Below are positions 25,219-32,483 of a stretch of 64,000 nucleotides of DNA, one piece after another. The position numbers were made by a program, and so were the translations under genes. Each line of letters opens with the position of its first letter. The first letter of the stretch is position 1. Source of the DNA: Luminiphilus sp051201685 (GTDB taxonomy: Bacteria; Pseudomonadota; Gammaproteobacteria; Pseudomonadales; Halieaceae); contig NZ_CP179213.1 of assembly GCF_051201685.1 (NCBI RefSeq), forward strand, positions 620,001-684,000. The letters are read 5' to 3'. A model generated the notes under the pieces. That model made no database searches. It was not told the DNA's origin and was given only the letters and a program-made list of their open reading frames with translations.

Positions 25219-26544
25219 ATGGCTAACGGGATGCCATCAATGAATAACTCAGGCATGGGCGAACTCTTCGCTCGCCTGCGTTTTGTGTTGGTTGCGCTTA
25301 TCATTTATCGCATCGGAACACACATTCCGGTCCCAGGCATCGATCCCGAGCAGTTGGCTGCGTTGTTTGACCAGAATCAGGGCACAATCCTGGGTCTTGC
25401 CAACGTGTTTTCTGGTGGCGCGCTCGAGCGCATGAGTATTCTCGCTTTGGGGATTCTGCCCTACATATCAGCCTCGATTATTATGAACTTGATGAGTGCG
25501 GTTTCGCCTCAGCTTGAGCAAATTAAGAAAGAGGGTGAAGCAGGTCGCCGAAAAATATCTCAGTACACGCGATACCTGACGGTGGCACTAGCCTTAGTGC
25601 AGGCAACGGGTATGACGGTTGGTTTGGCGAATCAGGGCTTGGCTTTTGATACCTCTGTCAGCTTTTACGTTATCGCCATCACGTCTTTGGTAACGGGCGC
25701 AGTCTTTATGATGTGGCTGGGTGAGCAAATTACCGAGAGGGGTATTGGCAACGGTATCTCTCTCCTTATTTTCGCAGGCATCGCCGCTGGGTTGCCCTCA
25801 GCTGTAGGGCAGTCTCTTGAGCAAGCCAGGCAGGGCGAGCTCAATATTTTGGTGCTTTTAGCAATCGTAGCCCTCGCGGTAATTGTTATTTATTTGGTGG
25901 TCTTCATAGAGCGTGGACAGCGACGAGTTACCGTAAATTACGCGAAGCGTCAGCAAGGTCGTCAGTCCTTTCAGGCTCAGGCCTCACACTTGCCGCTTAA
26001 GGTCAACATGTCGGGTGTGATCCCAGCGATCTTTGCCAGCTCAATTCTGCTGTTTCCTGCCTCAGTGGCGCAGTGGTTTGGCAGTGGTGACAGTGCTGAT
26101 TGGCTGCAGGACTTGGCAGTAGCGATAGGCCCCGGGCAGCCGCTGAATATCATGTTGTTCACAGGGTTCATTATTTTCTTTTGTTTCTTTTACACAGCAC
26201 TCATGTTCAATCCAGTTGAAGTTGCTGACAACTTAAAGCGGTCAGGTGCTTTTGTACCGGGTATTCGTCCCGGACAGCAAACCGCTAATTACATTGATGG
26301 TGTATTGACACGTCTCACGGTTTTCGGATCGGCCTATATCGCCTTAGTGTGTCTGCTACCTCAGTTTTTGGTCGTCATGTTTAATGTGCCTTTCTATTTG
26401 GGCGGGACATCCATGCTGATCGTTGTGGTCGTGGTGATGGACTTCATGGCCCAAATACAAAGTCATTTGATGTCACACCAGTATGAAGGTGTGATGAAAA
26501 AAGCGAATCTGTCTAACACCAGCCCTGCGGGCCGGTTGCGCTAG
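25219..26544 (+). CDS. secY: Preprotein translocase subunit SecY
   Basis: Channel-forming subunit of the SecYEG complex in the inner membrane. 441 residues with about ten transmembrane segments. The first cytoplasmic part has GELFARLRFVLVAL; SALGILPYISASIIMNL-type motifs of TM2 (LALGILPYISASII) and the C5 loop with FVPGIRPG are conserved. Two bases after rplO, so it is translated with the spc genes, as in relatives. Confidence 0.98.
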   Translation: MANGMPSMNNSGMGELFARLRFVLVALIIYRIGTHIPVPGIDPEQLAALFDQNQGTILGLANVFSGGALERMSILALGILPYISASIIMNLMSAVSPQLEQIKKEGEAGRRKISQYTRYLTVALALVQATGMTVGLANQGLAFDTSVSFYVIAITSLVTGAVFMMWLGEQITERGIGNGISLLIFAGIAAGLPSAVGQSLEQARQGELNILVLLAIVALAVIVIYLVVFIERGQRRVTVNYAKRQQGRQSFQAQASHLPLKVNMSGVIPAIFASSILLFPASVAQWFGSGDSADWLQDLAVAIGPGQPLNIMLFTGFIIFFCFFYTALMFNPVEVADNLKRSGAFVPGIRPGQQTANYIDGVLTRLTVFGSAYIALVCLLPQFLVVMFNVPFYLGGTSMLIVVVVVMDFMAQIQSHLMSHQYEGVMKKANLSNTSPAGRLR

Positions 26545-26560
26545 GTTTTAGGAGCAAGTC

Positions 26561-26677
26561 ATGAAGGTAAGAGCTTCTGTCAAGAAGGTATGTCGTAACT
26601 GCAAGATAGTGCGACGTAACGGTGTGGTTCGAGTGATTTGCTCGAGCGATCCACGTCACAAGCAGCGACAGGGCTGA
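26561..26677 (+). CDS. rpmJ: 50S ribosomal protein L36 (zinc-ribbon form)
   Basis: Smallest ribosomal protein, 38 residues beginning MKVRASVKKVCRNCKIVRR. The C-x2-C ... C-x4-H ligand set (CRNC and CSSDPRH) is complete, so this is the zinc-binding form. It has a good RBS, AGGAG, nine bases before the ATG. It follows secY directly and is followed by a 118-base leader-like gap before rpsM. Confidence 0.97.
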   Translation: MKVRASVKKVCRNCKIVRRNGVVRVICSSDPRHKQRQG

Positions 26678-26743
26678 ACCCCTTTGTTGTTTGAGTTAAC
26701 AGTCAATAATCAGCAGTGCCCGAACCGACGGGCCTGCTACTGT

Positions 26744-26773
26744 ACGTGCGTAGGCCTTTTGCCTCAGTCACGT
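26744..26773 (+). promoter_or_regulatory. Candidate alpha-operon leader structure before rpsM
   Basis: ACGTG (26744-26748) pairs with CACGT (26769-26773), enclosing AGGC/GCCT (26752-26755 with 26761-26764). In E. coli S4 binds a pseudoknot at this place and represses rpsM-rpsK-rpsD-rplQ. Position and folding fit, but the pseudoknot is not proven by eye. Confidence 0.4.
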
Positions 26774-26795
26774 CGTAACGTTTGGAGATAAATCG

Positions 26796-27152
26796 ATGGC
26801 GCGACTCGCCGGTGTCAACATCCCCGACAATAAGCATGCATTGGTGTCACTGACCTACATCTACGGTGTAGGGCGTACTCAGGCAAAACGCTTATTAGAT
26901 GCTACGGGCATCAATTACCAGACTAAGGTCGGTGAACTGAGTGAAGGCGAGCTAGATCAGCTTAGAGGCCTGCTCAGCGAGCTGACTGTTGAAGGCGATT
27001 TGCGCCGTGAAGTCTCAATGAACATTAAGCGCCTGATGGATTTGGGGTGTAACCGTGGTCTGCGTCATCGAAAAGGATTGCCGTTACGGGGTCAGCGAAC
27101 GAAGACCAACGCTAGAACACGCAAGGGCCCACGAAAGCCCATTCGCAAGTAA
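26796..27152 (+). CDS. rpsM: 30S ribosomal protein S13
   Basis: 30S head protein contacting the P-site tRNA and bridge B1. 118 residues beginning MARLAGVNIPDNKHALVSL. The C-terminal RGQRTKTNARTRKGPRKP segment is the signature. First gene of the alpha set, with GGAG nine bases before the start. Confidence 0.98.
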   Translation: MARLAGVNIPDNKHALVSLTYIYGVGRTQAKRLLDATGINYQTKVGELSEGELDQLRGLLSELTVEGDLRREVSMNIKRLMDLGCNRGLRHRKGLPLRGQRTKTNARTRKGPRKPIRK

Positions 27153-27210
27153 TTTAAATCCAATGTAGCTACATCCCAATTTGTAGCGTTGATATTGAAG
27201 TAGGGAAATT

Positions 27211-27609
27211 ATGGCCAAGAACGCCAAGAACAGTAAGACAACCAAGCGGAAGATCACCAAACAAGTGGTCGACGGCGTCGCCCACGTGCATGCGTCTTTC
27301 AACAACACGATCGTGACTATTACCGACCGTCAGGGCAATACACTCAGCTGGGCAACAGCGGGTGGCTCCGGTTTTCGTGGTTCTAGAAAATCGACGCCAT
27401 TTGCCGCTCAGGTAGCAGCAGAACGTGCGGGAGAGTCCGCCAAAGAGTATGGATTGAAAAACCTTGATGTGCAGGTGAAAGGTCCTGGCCCCGGCCGTGA
27501 ATCAGCGGTTAGAGCGTTAAATAGCTGTGGCTACAAGATTACTAACATTACCGATGTGACGCCCATTCCTCATAATGGTTGTCGCCCCCCAAAGAAGCGC
27601 CGCGTCTAA
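27211..27609 (+). CDS. rpsK: 30S ribosomal protein S11
   Basis: 30S platform protein near the E site. 132 residues. Contains GVAHVHASFNNTIVTITDRQGN and the C-terminal DVTPIPHNGCRPPKKRRV; the Asn-Gly of PHNGC is where isoaspartate forms in E. coli S11. Position between rpsM and rpsD is standard. Confidence 0.98.
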   Translation: MAKNAKNSKTTKRKITKQVVDGVAHVHASFNNTIVTITDRQGNTLSWATAGGSGFRGSRKSTPFAAQVAAERAGESAKEYGLKNLDVQVKGPGPGRESAVRALNSCGYKITNITDVTPIPHNGCRPPKKRRV

Positions 27610-27636
27610 GACAGCGCGCACCGAGGATCTTTCAGA

Positions 27637-28257
27637 ATGGCTCGATATATTGGACCCAAGTGCAAGCTCTCCCGTCGTGAGGGCACTGACTTACAACTCA
27701 AAAGTGGCGTTCGGTCGCTCGATAGCAAGTGCAAGGCAGAAACAGCGCCTGGTCAGCACGGTGCTAGGCGTGGTCGTCTCTCTGACTACGGTGTTCAGCT
27801 TCGTGAGAAGCAGAAGGTACGCCGCATTTACGGTGTGCTGGAGAAGCAGTTCCGTAATTACTACAAAGAGGCTGCAAGGCTCAAAGGCGCAACAGGCGAG
27901 AATCTGCTGCAGCTGCTTGAAAGCCGGCTTGACAACGTTGTTTACCGAATGGGCTTTGGATCGACACGCGCAGAATCAAGGCAGTTGGTCTCCCACAAGG
28001 GTATTTTGGTCAATGGAACTGTTGTGAACATTCCTTCGTACCAAGTACGTCCAGGTGACGTGGTGTCAGTACGCGAGAAAGCAAAGAAGCAGCTTCGTAT
28101 TCAAGCCGCTATGTCGATCGCTGAACAGCGCGGCGAGCAGGTATGGATTGAAGTTAATTCAGAAAAACTCGAAGGGACCTTTAAGTCTAAGCCCGAGCGT
28201 CAGGATCTCCCGAGCGAGATAAACGAAAACCTGATCGTGGAGCTGTATTCGAAGTAA
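27637..28257 (+). CDS. rpsD: 30S ribosomal protein S4
   Basis: Primary 16S rRNA-binding protein, and in E. coli the alpha-operon repressor and a transcription antiterminator. 206 residues starting MARYIGPKCKLSRREGTDL. The S4 RNA-binding domain is seen as LESRLDNVVYRMGFG and VSHKGILVNG. Confidence 0.98.
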   Translation: MARYIGPKCKLSRREGTDLQLKSGVRSLDSKCKAETAPGQHGARRGRLSDYGVQLREKQKVRRIYGVLEKQFRNYYKEAARLKGATGENLLQLLESRLDNVVYRMGFGSTRAESRQLVSHKGILVNGTVVNIPSYQVRPGDVVSVREKAKKQLRIQAAMSIAEQRGEQVWIEVNSEKLEGTFKSKPERQDLPSEINENLIVELYSK

Positions 28258-28311
28258 CCCTGTGGGTTACGCGAGCTGCAGCCCTTCTTAACTACCAATA
28301 GCAGGTATCCT

Positions 28312-29316
28312 ATGTCCACGAATGTGAATGAGTTTCTTACCCCCCGCGTCATCAAGGTCGATGAGAAGTCATCGACACGCGCGCAGGTAACCCTTGAGCC
28401 GCTCGAGCGTGGCTTCGGACACACCCTTGGTAATGCCCTACGACGCATTTTGCTGTCTTCTATGCCGGGCTGTGCGATTACCGAGGTGGAAATTGACGGT
28501 GTTCAACATGAATATTCTGCGGTTGAGGGTGCTCAAGAAGATGTCATTGAGATTCTGCTCAACCTTAAAGGTGTAGCACTGTCTATGACAGGGAAGGATG
28601 AGGCAGAGCTGTCTCTAGTAGCCAAGGGTCCCTGTACAGTGACAGCCGCTGAAATTCAAACAGATCACGACGTGCAAATTGGAAATCCTGATCACGTTAT
28701 TTGTCACCTGACAGCCGATCAAGAATTGGTCATGCGTGTGGTTGTTGAGCGCGGTCGCGGCTACTCTCCTGCAGACTCTCGAATCAACCCCGAAGAGGAA
28801 ACCCGTTCAATCGGTAAGCTTCAGCTGGATGCATCATTTTCCCCCGTTCGACGTGTATCCTATGTGGTCGATTCGGCGCGAGTTGAACAGCGCACCGACC
28901 TCGATAAGCTTATTATCGATTTAGAAACCAACGGAACCATTGATCCTGAGGAAGCTATTCGGCGTGCGGCGACCATATTACAGCAGCAGCTGCTGGTATT
29001 TGTCGACCTCGAGAGCGAGGCGCAGGCCACCGCGCAAGAAGCTGATGACGAAGTCGATCCGATCTTGCTACGTCCTGTTGATGATCTTGAGTTGACAGTA
29101 CGATCAGCTAACTGTCTGAAAGCTGAAAACATTTATTACATTGGTGATCTTGTACAGCGCACTGAAGTGGAGCTCCTCAAGACACCGAATCTCGGTAAGA
29201 AGTCTTTGACTGAGATTAAAGACGTCTTGGCGTCGCGAGGCTTGTCACTGGGTATGCGGTTGGAAAACTGGCCGCCTGCTAGCTTGCGTAACGATGAGCG
29301 TTTGTTGAGCGTTTAG
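28312..29316 (+). CDS. rpoA: DNA-directed RNA polymerase subunit alpha
   Basis: Assembly platform of RNA polymerase. 334 residues. The N-terminal domain has LEPLERGFGHTLGNALRRILLSSMPG-type dimer motif (GFGHTLGNALRRILL). The C-terminal domain ends with the helix-hairpin-helix that binds UP elements and activators (LLKTPNLGKKSLTEIKDVLA). It follows rpsD by 54 bases in the usual alpha-operon order. Confidence 0.99.
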   Translation: MSTNVNEFLTPRVIKVDEKSSTRAQVTLEPLERGFGHTLGNALRRILLSSMPGCAITEVEIDGVQHEYSAVEGAQEDVIEILLNLKGVALSMTGKDEAELSLVAKGPCTVTAAEIQTDHDVQIGNPDHVICHLTADQELVMRVVVERGRGYSPADSRINPEEETRSIGKLQLDASFSPVRRVSYVVDSARVEQRTDLDKLIIDLETNGTIDPEEAIRRAATILQQQLLVFVDLESEAQATAQEADDEVDPILLRPVDDLELTVRSANCLKAENIYYIGDLVQRTEVELLKTPNLGKKSLTEIKDVLASRGLSLGMRLENWPPASLRNDERLLSV

Positions 29317-29370
29317 TCACTTATTAGGTAACTGGTCCCGAATTAGGGATCTTATGGAAGGAAAAAGACA

Positions 29371-29775
29371 ATGCGTCATCGTCATAGCGGTCGACAGCTA
29401 AATCGTAACAGCTCCCATCGCAAAGCTATGTTTCGCAACATGGCAGTGTCACTCGTGGAGCACGAGCTGATTAAGACAACGGTACCCAAGGCCAAAGAGT
29501 TGCGCGGCTATGCGGAGCCTTTGATTACACTGGCTAAGACCGACAGTGTGGCCAATCGTAGGTTGGCATTTGATCGTACTCGCAGTAAAGAAGCCGTCGG
29601 CAAGCTGTTTGACGAGCTAGGCCCGCGTTATGCAGAGCGTCCCGGAGGCTACATCCGTATCTTGAAGTGCGGTTTCCGTACTGGAGACAAGGCACCGATG
29701 GCCTATGTTGAGCTGGTTGATCGCCCTGAGCCTGAAGATGTTGAAGAAGTGATTGAGGGTGAAGACGAGGAGTAA
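29371..29775 (+). CDS. rplQ: 50S ribosomal protein L17
   Basis: Tunnel-exit-side protein of the 50S subunit. 134 residues beginning MRHRHSGRQLNRNSSHRKAM. RPGGYIRILKCGFRTGDKAPMA near the end is the family signature (GGYIRILKCGFRTGD). It has an acidic C-terminal tail (PEDVEEVIEGEDEE). Last gene of the ribosomal run. Confidence 0.98.
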   Translation: MRHRHSGRQLNRNSSHRKAMFRNMAVSLVEHELIKTTVPKAKELRGYAEPLITLAKTDSVANRRLAFDRTRSKEAVGKLFDELGPRYAERPGGYIRILKCGFRTGDKAPMAYVELVDRPEPEDVEEVIEGEDEE

Positions 29776-29805
29776 GCTCACGTCTAAACCGTTAAGACTT
29801 GTAGG

Positions 29806-29840
29806 AAGCCCCGATGCCCTTGGTATTGGGGTTTTTTTTT
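29806..29840 (+). terminator. Intrinsic terminator after rplQ
   Basis: Stem CCCCGAT / ATTGGGG with a short loop and a run of nine Ts. It closes the alpha operon and the whole 14-kb ribosomal run that started at rpsJ. Confidence 0.9.
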
Positions 29841-29995
29841 GCCGTGCCTTGGGTGTATCGTTTCCCAGAGTTGCCCGGTGCTCTTGAGCGGTTCAAACTG
29901 ACCAAGCCCTGCGTCAGTGGTTGCTGACTGAGCTGGTCTGTGGAGGGGCGGTTGCGGGTGTTTAATCTGAACGATTATTCGGAGGTGTCGTGGGC

Positions 29996-30904
29996 ATGAA
30001 GTGGGTTTCTGTCTTTGTTCTATGCGGCGTATTGTTGGGTTGCAGTGACTCCATCAAGTCCACTGCAGAGATATCGGGGGTAAAGGTGGGCTCAGCGGTG
30101 AGTGATCAAGACACCGCGGCTGTTACTGGGCCTTTGCGCTTGTTCATTTTTGATTGTGGCCGAATCCGCTTCGAATCAGTGGCTGGTTTTGGTCTTTCTG
30201 AGGGTGATACCGCAACTCGTGAGTTGGTGGCGCCCTGCTACATTATTGATCACCCTAAAGGACAGTTGCTTTGGGACGCGGGACTGCCCTCAGACGTTGC
30301 GAAAAGTAGTGGCTGGGTCAGTCGTGGTGAAGGAGTCGACGTTGCTTTAGATAAAACCCTGGCTAAGCAGCTCAAGGAAATGGCTTTGGGCTTTGACCTC
30401 GACGCTCTTGAGTTTATAGCGTTCTCCCATATTCACTGGGATCACGTAGGAGCCGCTAATGACGTTTCTAACGGTCAATGGTTAGTGCAGGAAGGCGATT
30501 ACAGGGCTTTTTTGGACCCTACTGGCGCCGCAGTGCCTGCCGTCGATCCAACACTATTAGTGGCAATGGAAGCGAGACCTGTCCGAGTGCTAACAGGGGA
30601 TCATGATGTGTTTGGGGATGGGCGCGTAAAGCTTATCGCCGCCTATGGCCACACTCCGGGTCATCAGGTGCTCTATGTGGATTTGGCGAATTTTGGCCCC
30701 GTCGTGTTATCCGGTGATCTTTATCATTTTCCCGTGAGTAGAGCTAACCGTGTGGTTCCCCTGTTTAACGTTGATAAAGCGGCAACCTTGGCTGCGATGG
30801 ATCGTGTTGAGGCTGTGGTGAGTGAGACCGAAGCTGACTTTTGGATACAGCATGATTTAGAACATTTCCTCAGCCAAAAAAAAGCGCCGGAGTTTTATCA
30901 GTAA
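29996..30904 (+). CDS. Metallo-beta-lactamase-fold lipoprotein, N-acyl-homoserine-lactone-lactonase-like
   Basis: Predicted lipid-anchored hydrolase of 302 residues. The N-terminus MKWVSVFVLCGVLLGC is a lipoprotein signal with lipobox LLGC, so the mature protein starts at Cys16. The binuclear zinc set is complete: HIHWDH, the His of GHTPGH, Asp of SGDLYH and a C-terminal His near WIQHD. The overall pattern (LFIFDCG, PCYIIDHPKGQLLWDAG) resembles the AttM/AiiA-like lactonase branch. The start at 29996 places GGAGGT nine bases upstream; the GTG at 29990 is too close to it. Substrate could be an acyl-homoserine lactone or another lactone or ester. Neighbour is a convergent P450. Confidence 0.82.
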   Translation: MKWVSVFVLCGVLLGCSDSIKSTAEISGVKVGSAVSDQDTAAVTGPLRLFIFDCGRIRFESVAGFGLSEGDTATRELVAPCYIIDHPKGQLLWDAGLPSDVAKSSGWVSRGEGVDVALDKTLAKQLKEMALGFDLDALEFIAFSHIHWDHVGAANDVSNGQWLVQEGDYRAFLDPTGAAVPAVDPTLLVAMEARPVRVLTGDHDVFGDGRVKLIAAYGHTPGHQVLYVDLANFGPVVLSGDLYHFPVSRANRVVPLFNVDKAATLAAMDRVEAVVSETEADFWIQHDLEHFLSQKKAPEFYQ

Positions 30905-31128
30905 TTGGCACTGTCACATCGCGGGTGACCCATGGGGCGGTGCGGGCGGTTCTTTTGAAACCAAAGTTGGTGGCTCCAGCAAGCTAGGCGCCATTGCTGG
31001 CAATGACGCCACCAAGCCCTCCAGTAAAAATATGATTCCAGTAGCCGGACAACTTAGTGGCAAAGCCCCGTGCAACCCACTTACGCAATGAGAGTTTTTG
31101 CTTAGGTTGGGGTGTCAAAAGCTCTGGG

Positions 31129-32364
31129 TTAGCGATGCAGCACAACTGATAAATCCGAATAACCGCGAACAAAATTGGACTGAATGCGGTGAGGCTCCCC
31201 AAGCATTTCAACGTCACTGAAGCGTTTGAGAATTTCTTCCCAGAGAATACGTAGCTGCATTTCGCCCAGCCGATTACCCATGCACCGATGAATGCCAAAG
31301 CCAAACGATAGGTGGTAGCGCGGGTTGTCTCGAGAGATGTTGAAGACGTTTGGGTCCTTAATCGCAGTTTCATCATGGTTTCCGGATAAGTACCACATCA
31401 CTACTTTATCGCCTTGGCGAATGGTTTTGCCGCCGAGAACGACATCTCGCGTGGCGATCCTCCGCATATGCATTAGGGGAGTTTGCCAGCGGATAATTTC
31501 TGGCACCATCGAATTCACGAGGTCTGGATTCGCTTTCAATCGGGCAAATTGCTCGGGGTTTTGATTGAGGGCGACCACGCCTCCGGTGATTGAGTTTCGC
31601 GTTGTATCGTTGCCCCCCACGATCAGTAAAATCAAGTTTCCGAGATATTCAAGCGGGTCGTCAACCATGCTGGCGGTTGCCGGATTGGTCGCCAGCATAC
31701 TGATCAGATCCATAGTTCCCGGTGGATTGTGTTTTCGTTCGTGCCACAGACTGGTGAAAACGGTTAGGCACTCAGTGAGAGCCCGCGTGCGTTCGTCATT
31801 GTCACCGTCACCACCTGCGATCTCTGGCAGTGAGGTTGCCATGTCCGACCAGTAGGGCAGCTTGTGCCGGTCCTCAAACGGGAAGTCAAAAATGGTGGCG
31901 AGCATTTGCGTGGTCAAATTAATGGCAACGCGGTCAACCCAGTTAAAGGGCTCTCCGATGGGGAGCGCATCCAGCATAGTGATGACCCGGGAGCGAATCA
32001 GTGTTTCTAAGTCGGCTAAGTTACGTGGCGCAACAACGCCTTGTACGGCTTTACGCTGGATATCATGAAGAGGTGGATCCATCGCTATGAACTGGCGCAC
32101 GGGAAGGTCGTCCCCGTAATCACCGATGGTGATGGCTGGCTCGGAAGAAAAATCGTCGTGACTTTTATCAACGGTCACGATGTCCTCAAAGCGAGTGATC
32201 GACCAAAAGCCCCCAAAGTCGCTGTTTTCGCTCCAATGAACGGGATCTTCCTCGCGCAGTCGAGCAAACCACGGACGCCAGCTGTCTGTGGCATACAGGT
32301 CGGGGTTACTGACATCTATTGCGTCGAGAGGTATTGCGTAAGGGTCGGGCATAGGGGCGGTCAT
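31129..32364 (-). CDS. Cytochrome P450, CYP153 family (alkane/fatty-acid terminal hydroxylase type)
   Basis: Haem monooxygenase of 411 residues. It has the I-helix motif LLIVGGNDTTRNS, the K-helix EIIR, and the haem-binding FGFGIHRCMG with its Cys ligand. The segments DVSNPDLY, FIAMDPPLHDIQRK, SEIIRWQTP-like VPEIIRWQTPLMHMRR and QGDKVVMWYLSGNHD closely match my memory of CYP153A proteins, which hydroxylate the terminal carbon of n-alkanes, alcohols or fatty acids. No ferredoxin or ferredoxin reductase gene lies beside it, although most CYP153 loci have them, so redox partners must be elsewhere. AGAGGA precedes the start. Confidence 0.9.
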   Translation of the reverse strand: MTAPMPDPYAIPLDAIDVSNPDLYATDSWRPWFARLREEDPVHWSENSDFGGFWSITRFEDIVTVDKSHDDFSSEPAITIGDYGDDLPVRQFIAMDPPLHDIQRKAVQGVVAPRNLADLETLIRSRVITMLDALPIGEPFNWVDRVAINLTTQMLATIFDFPFEDRHKLPYWSDMATSLPEIAGGDGDNDERTRALTECLTVFTSLWHERKHNPPGTMDLISMLATNPATASMVDDPLEYLGNLILLIVGGNDTTRNSITGGVVALNQNPEQFARLKANPDLVNSMVPEIIRWQTPLMHMRRIATRDVVLGGKTIRQGDKVVMWYLSGNHDETAIKDPNVFNISRDNPRYHLSFGFGIHRCMGNRLGEMQLRILWEEILKRFSDVEMLGEPHRIQSNFVRGYSDLSVVLHR

Positions 32365-32445
32365 AGCGCGGTCCTCTTATAAGGTTTCGCTCGCACTAGG
32401 ATTAGAACACAGGGTTGCGATGGTTAGGGGTCATGCAAGGACAGG

Positions 32446-32470
32446 AGCGGGTGATTTCCAGACACCCGCT
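32446..32470. terminator. Perfect hairpin downstream of uvrA
   Basis: AGCGGGTG and CACCCGCT form a perfect 8-bp stem with a 9-base loop, 13 bases beyond the uvrA stop. In the uvrA direction there is no T-run after the stem, so an intrinsic terminator is uncertain; it may protect the uvrA mRNA end. Confidence 0.35.
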
Positions 32471-32483
32471 TGAATAAAAAGCC

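Noticed and set aside
30984..31128. Minus-strand open frame beyond the P450 stop
   Set aside because: It is the tail of a frame that runs inside the P450 gene in another phase, with no start or RBS of its own and no recognisable family.
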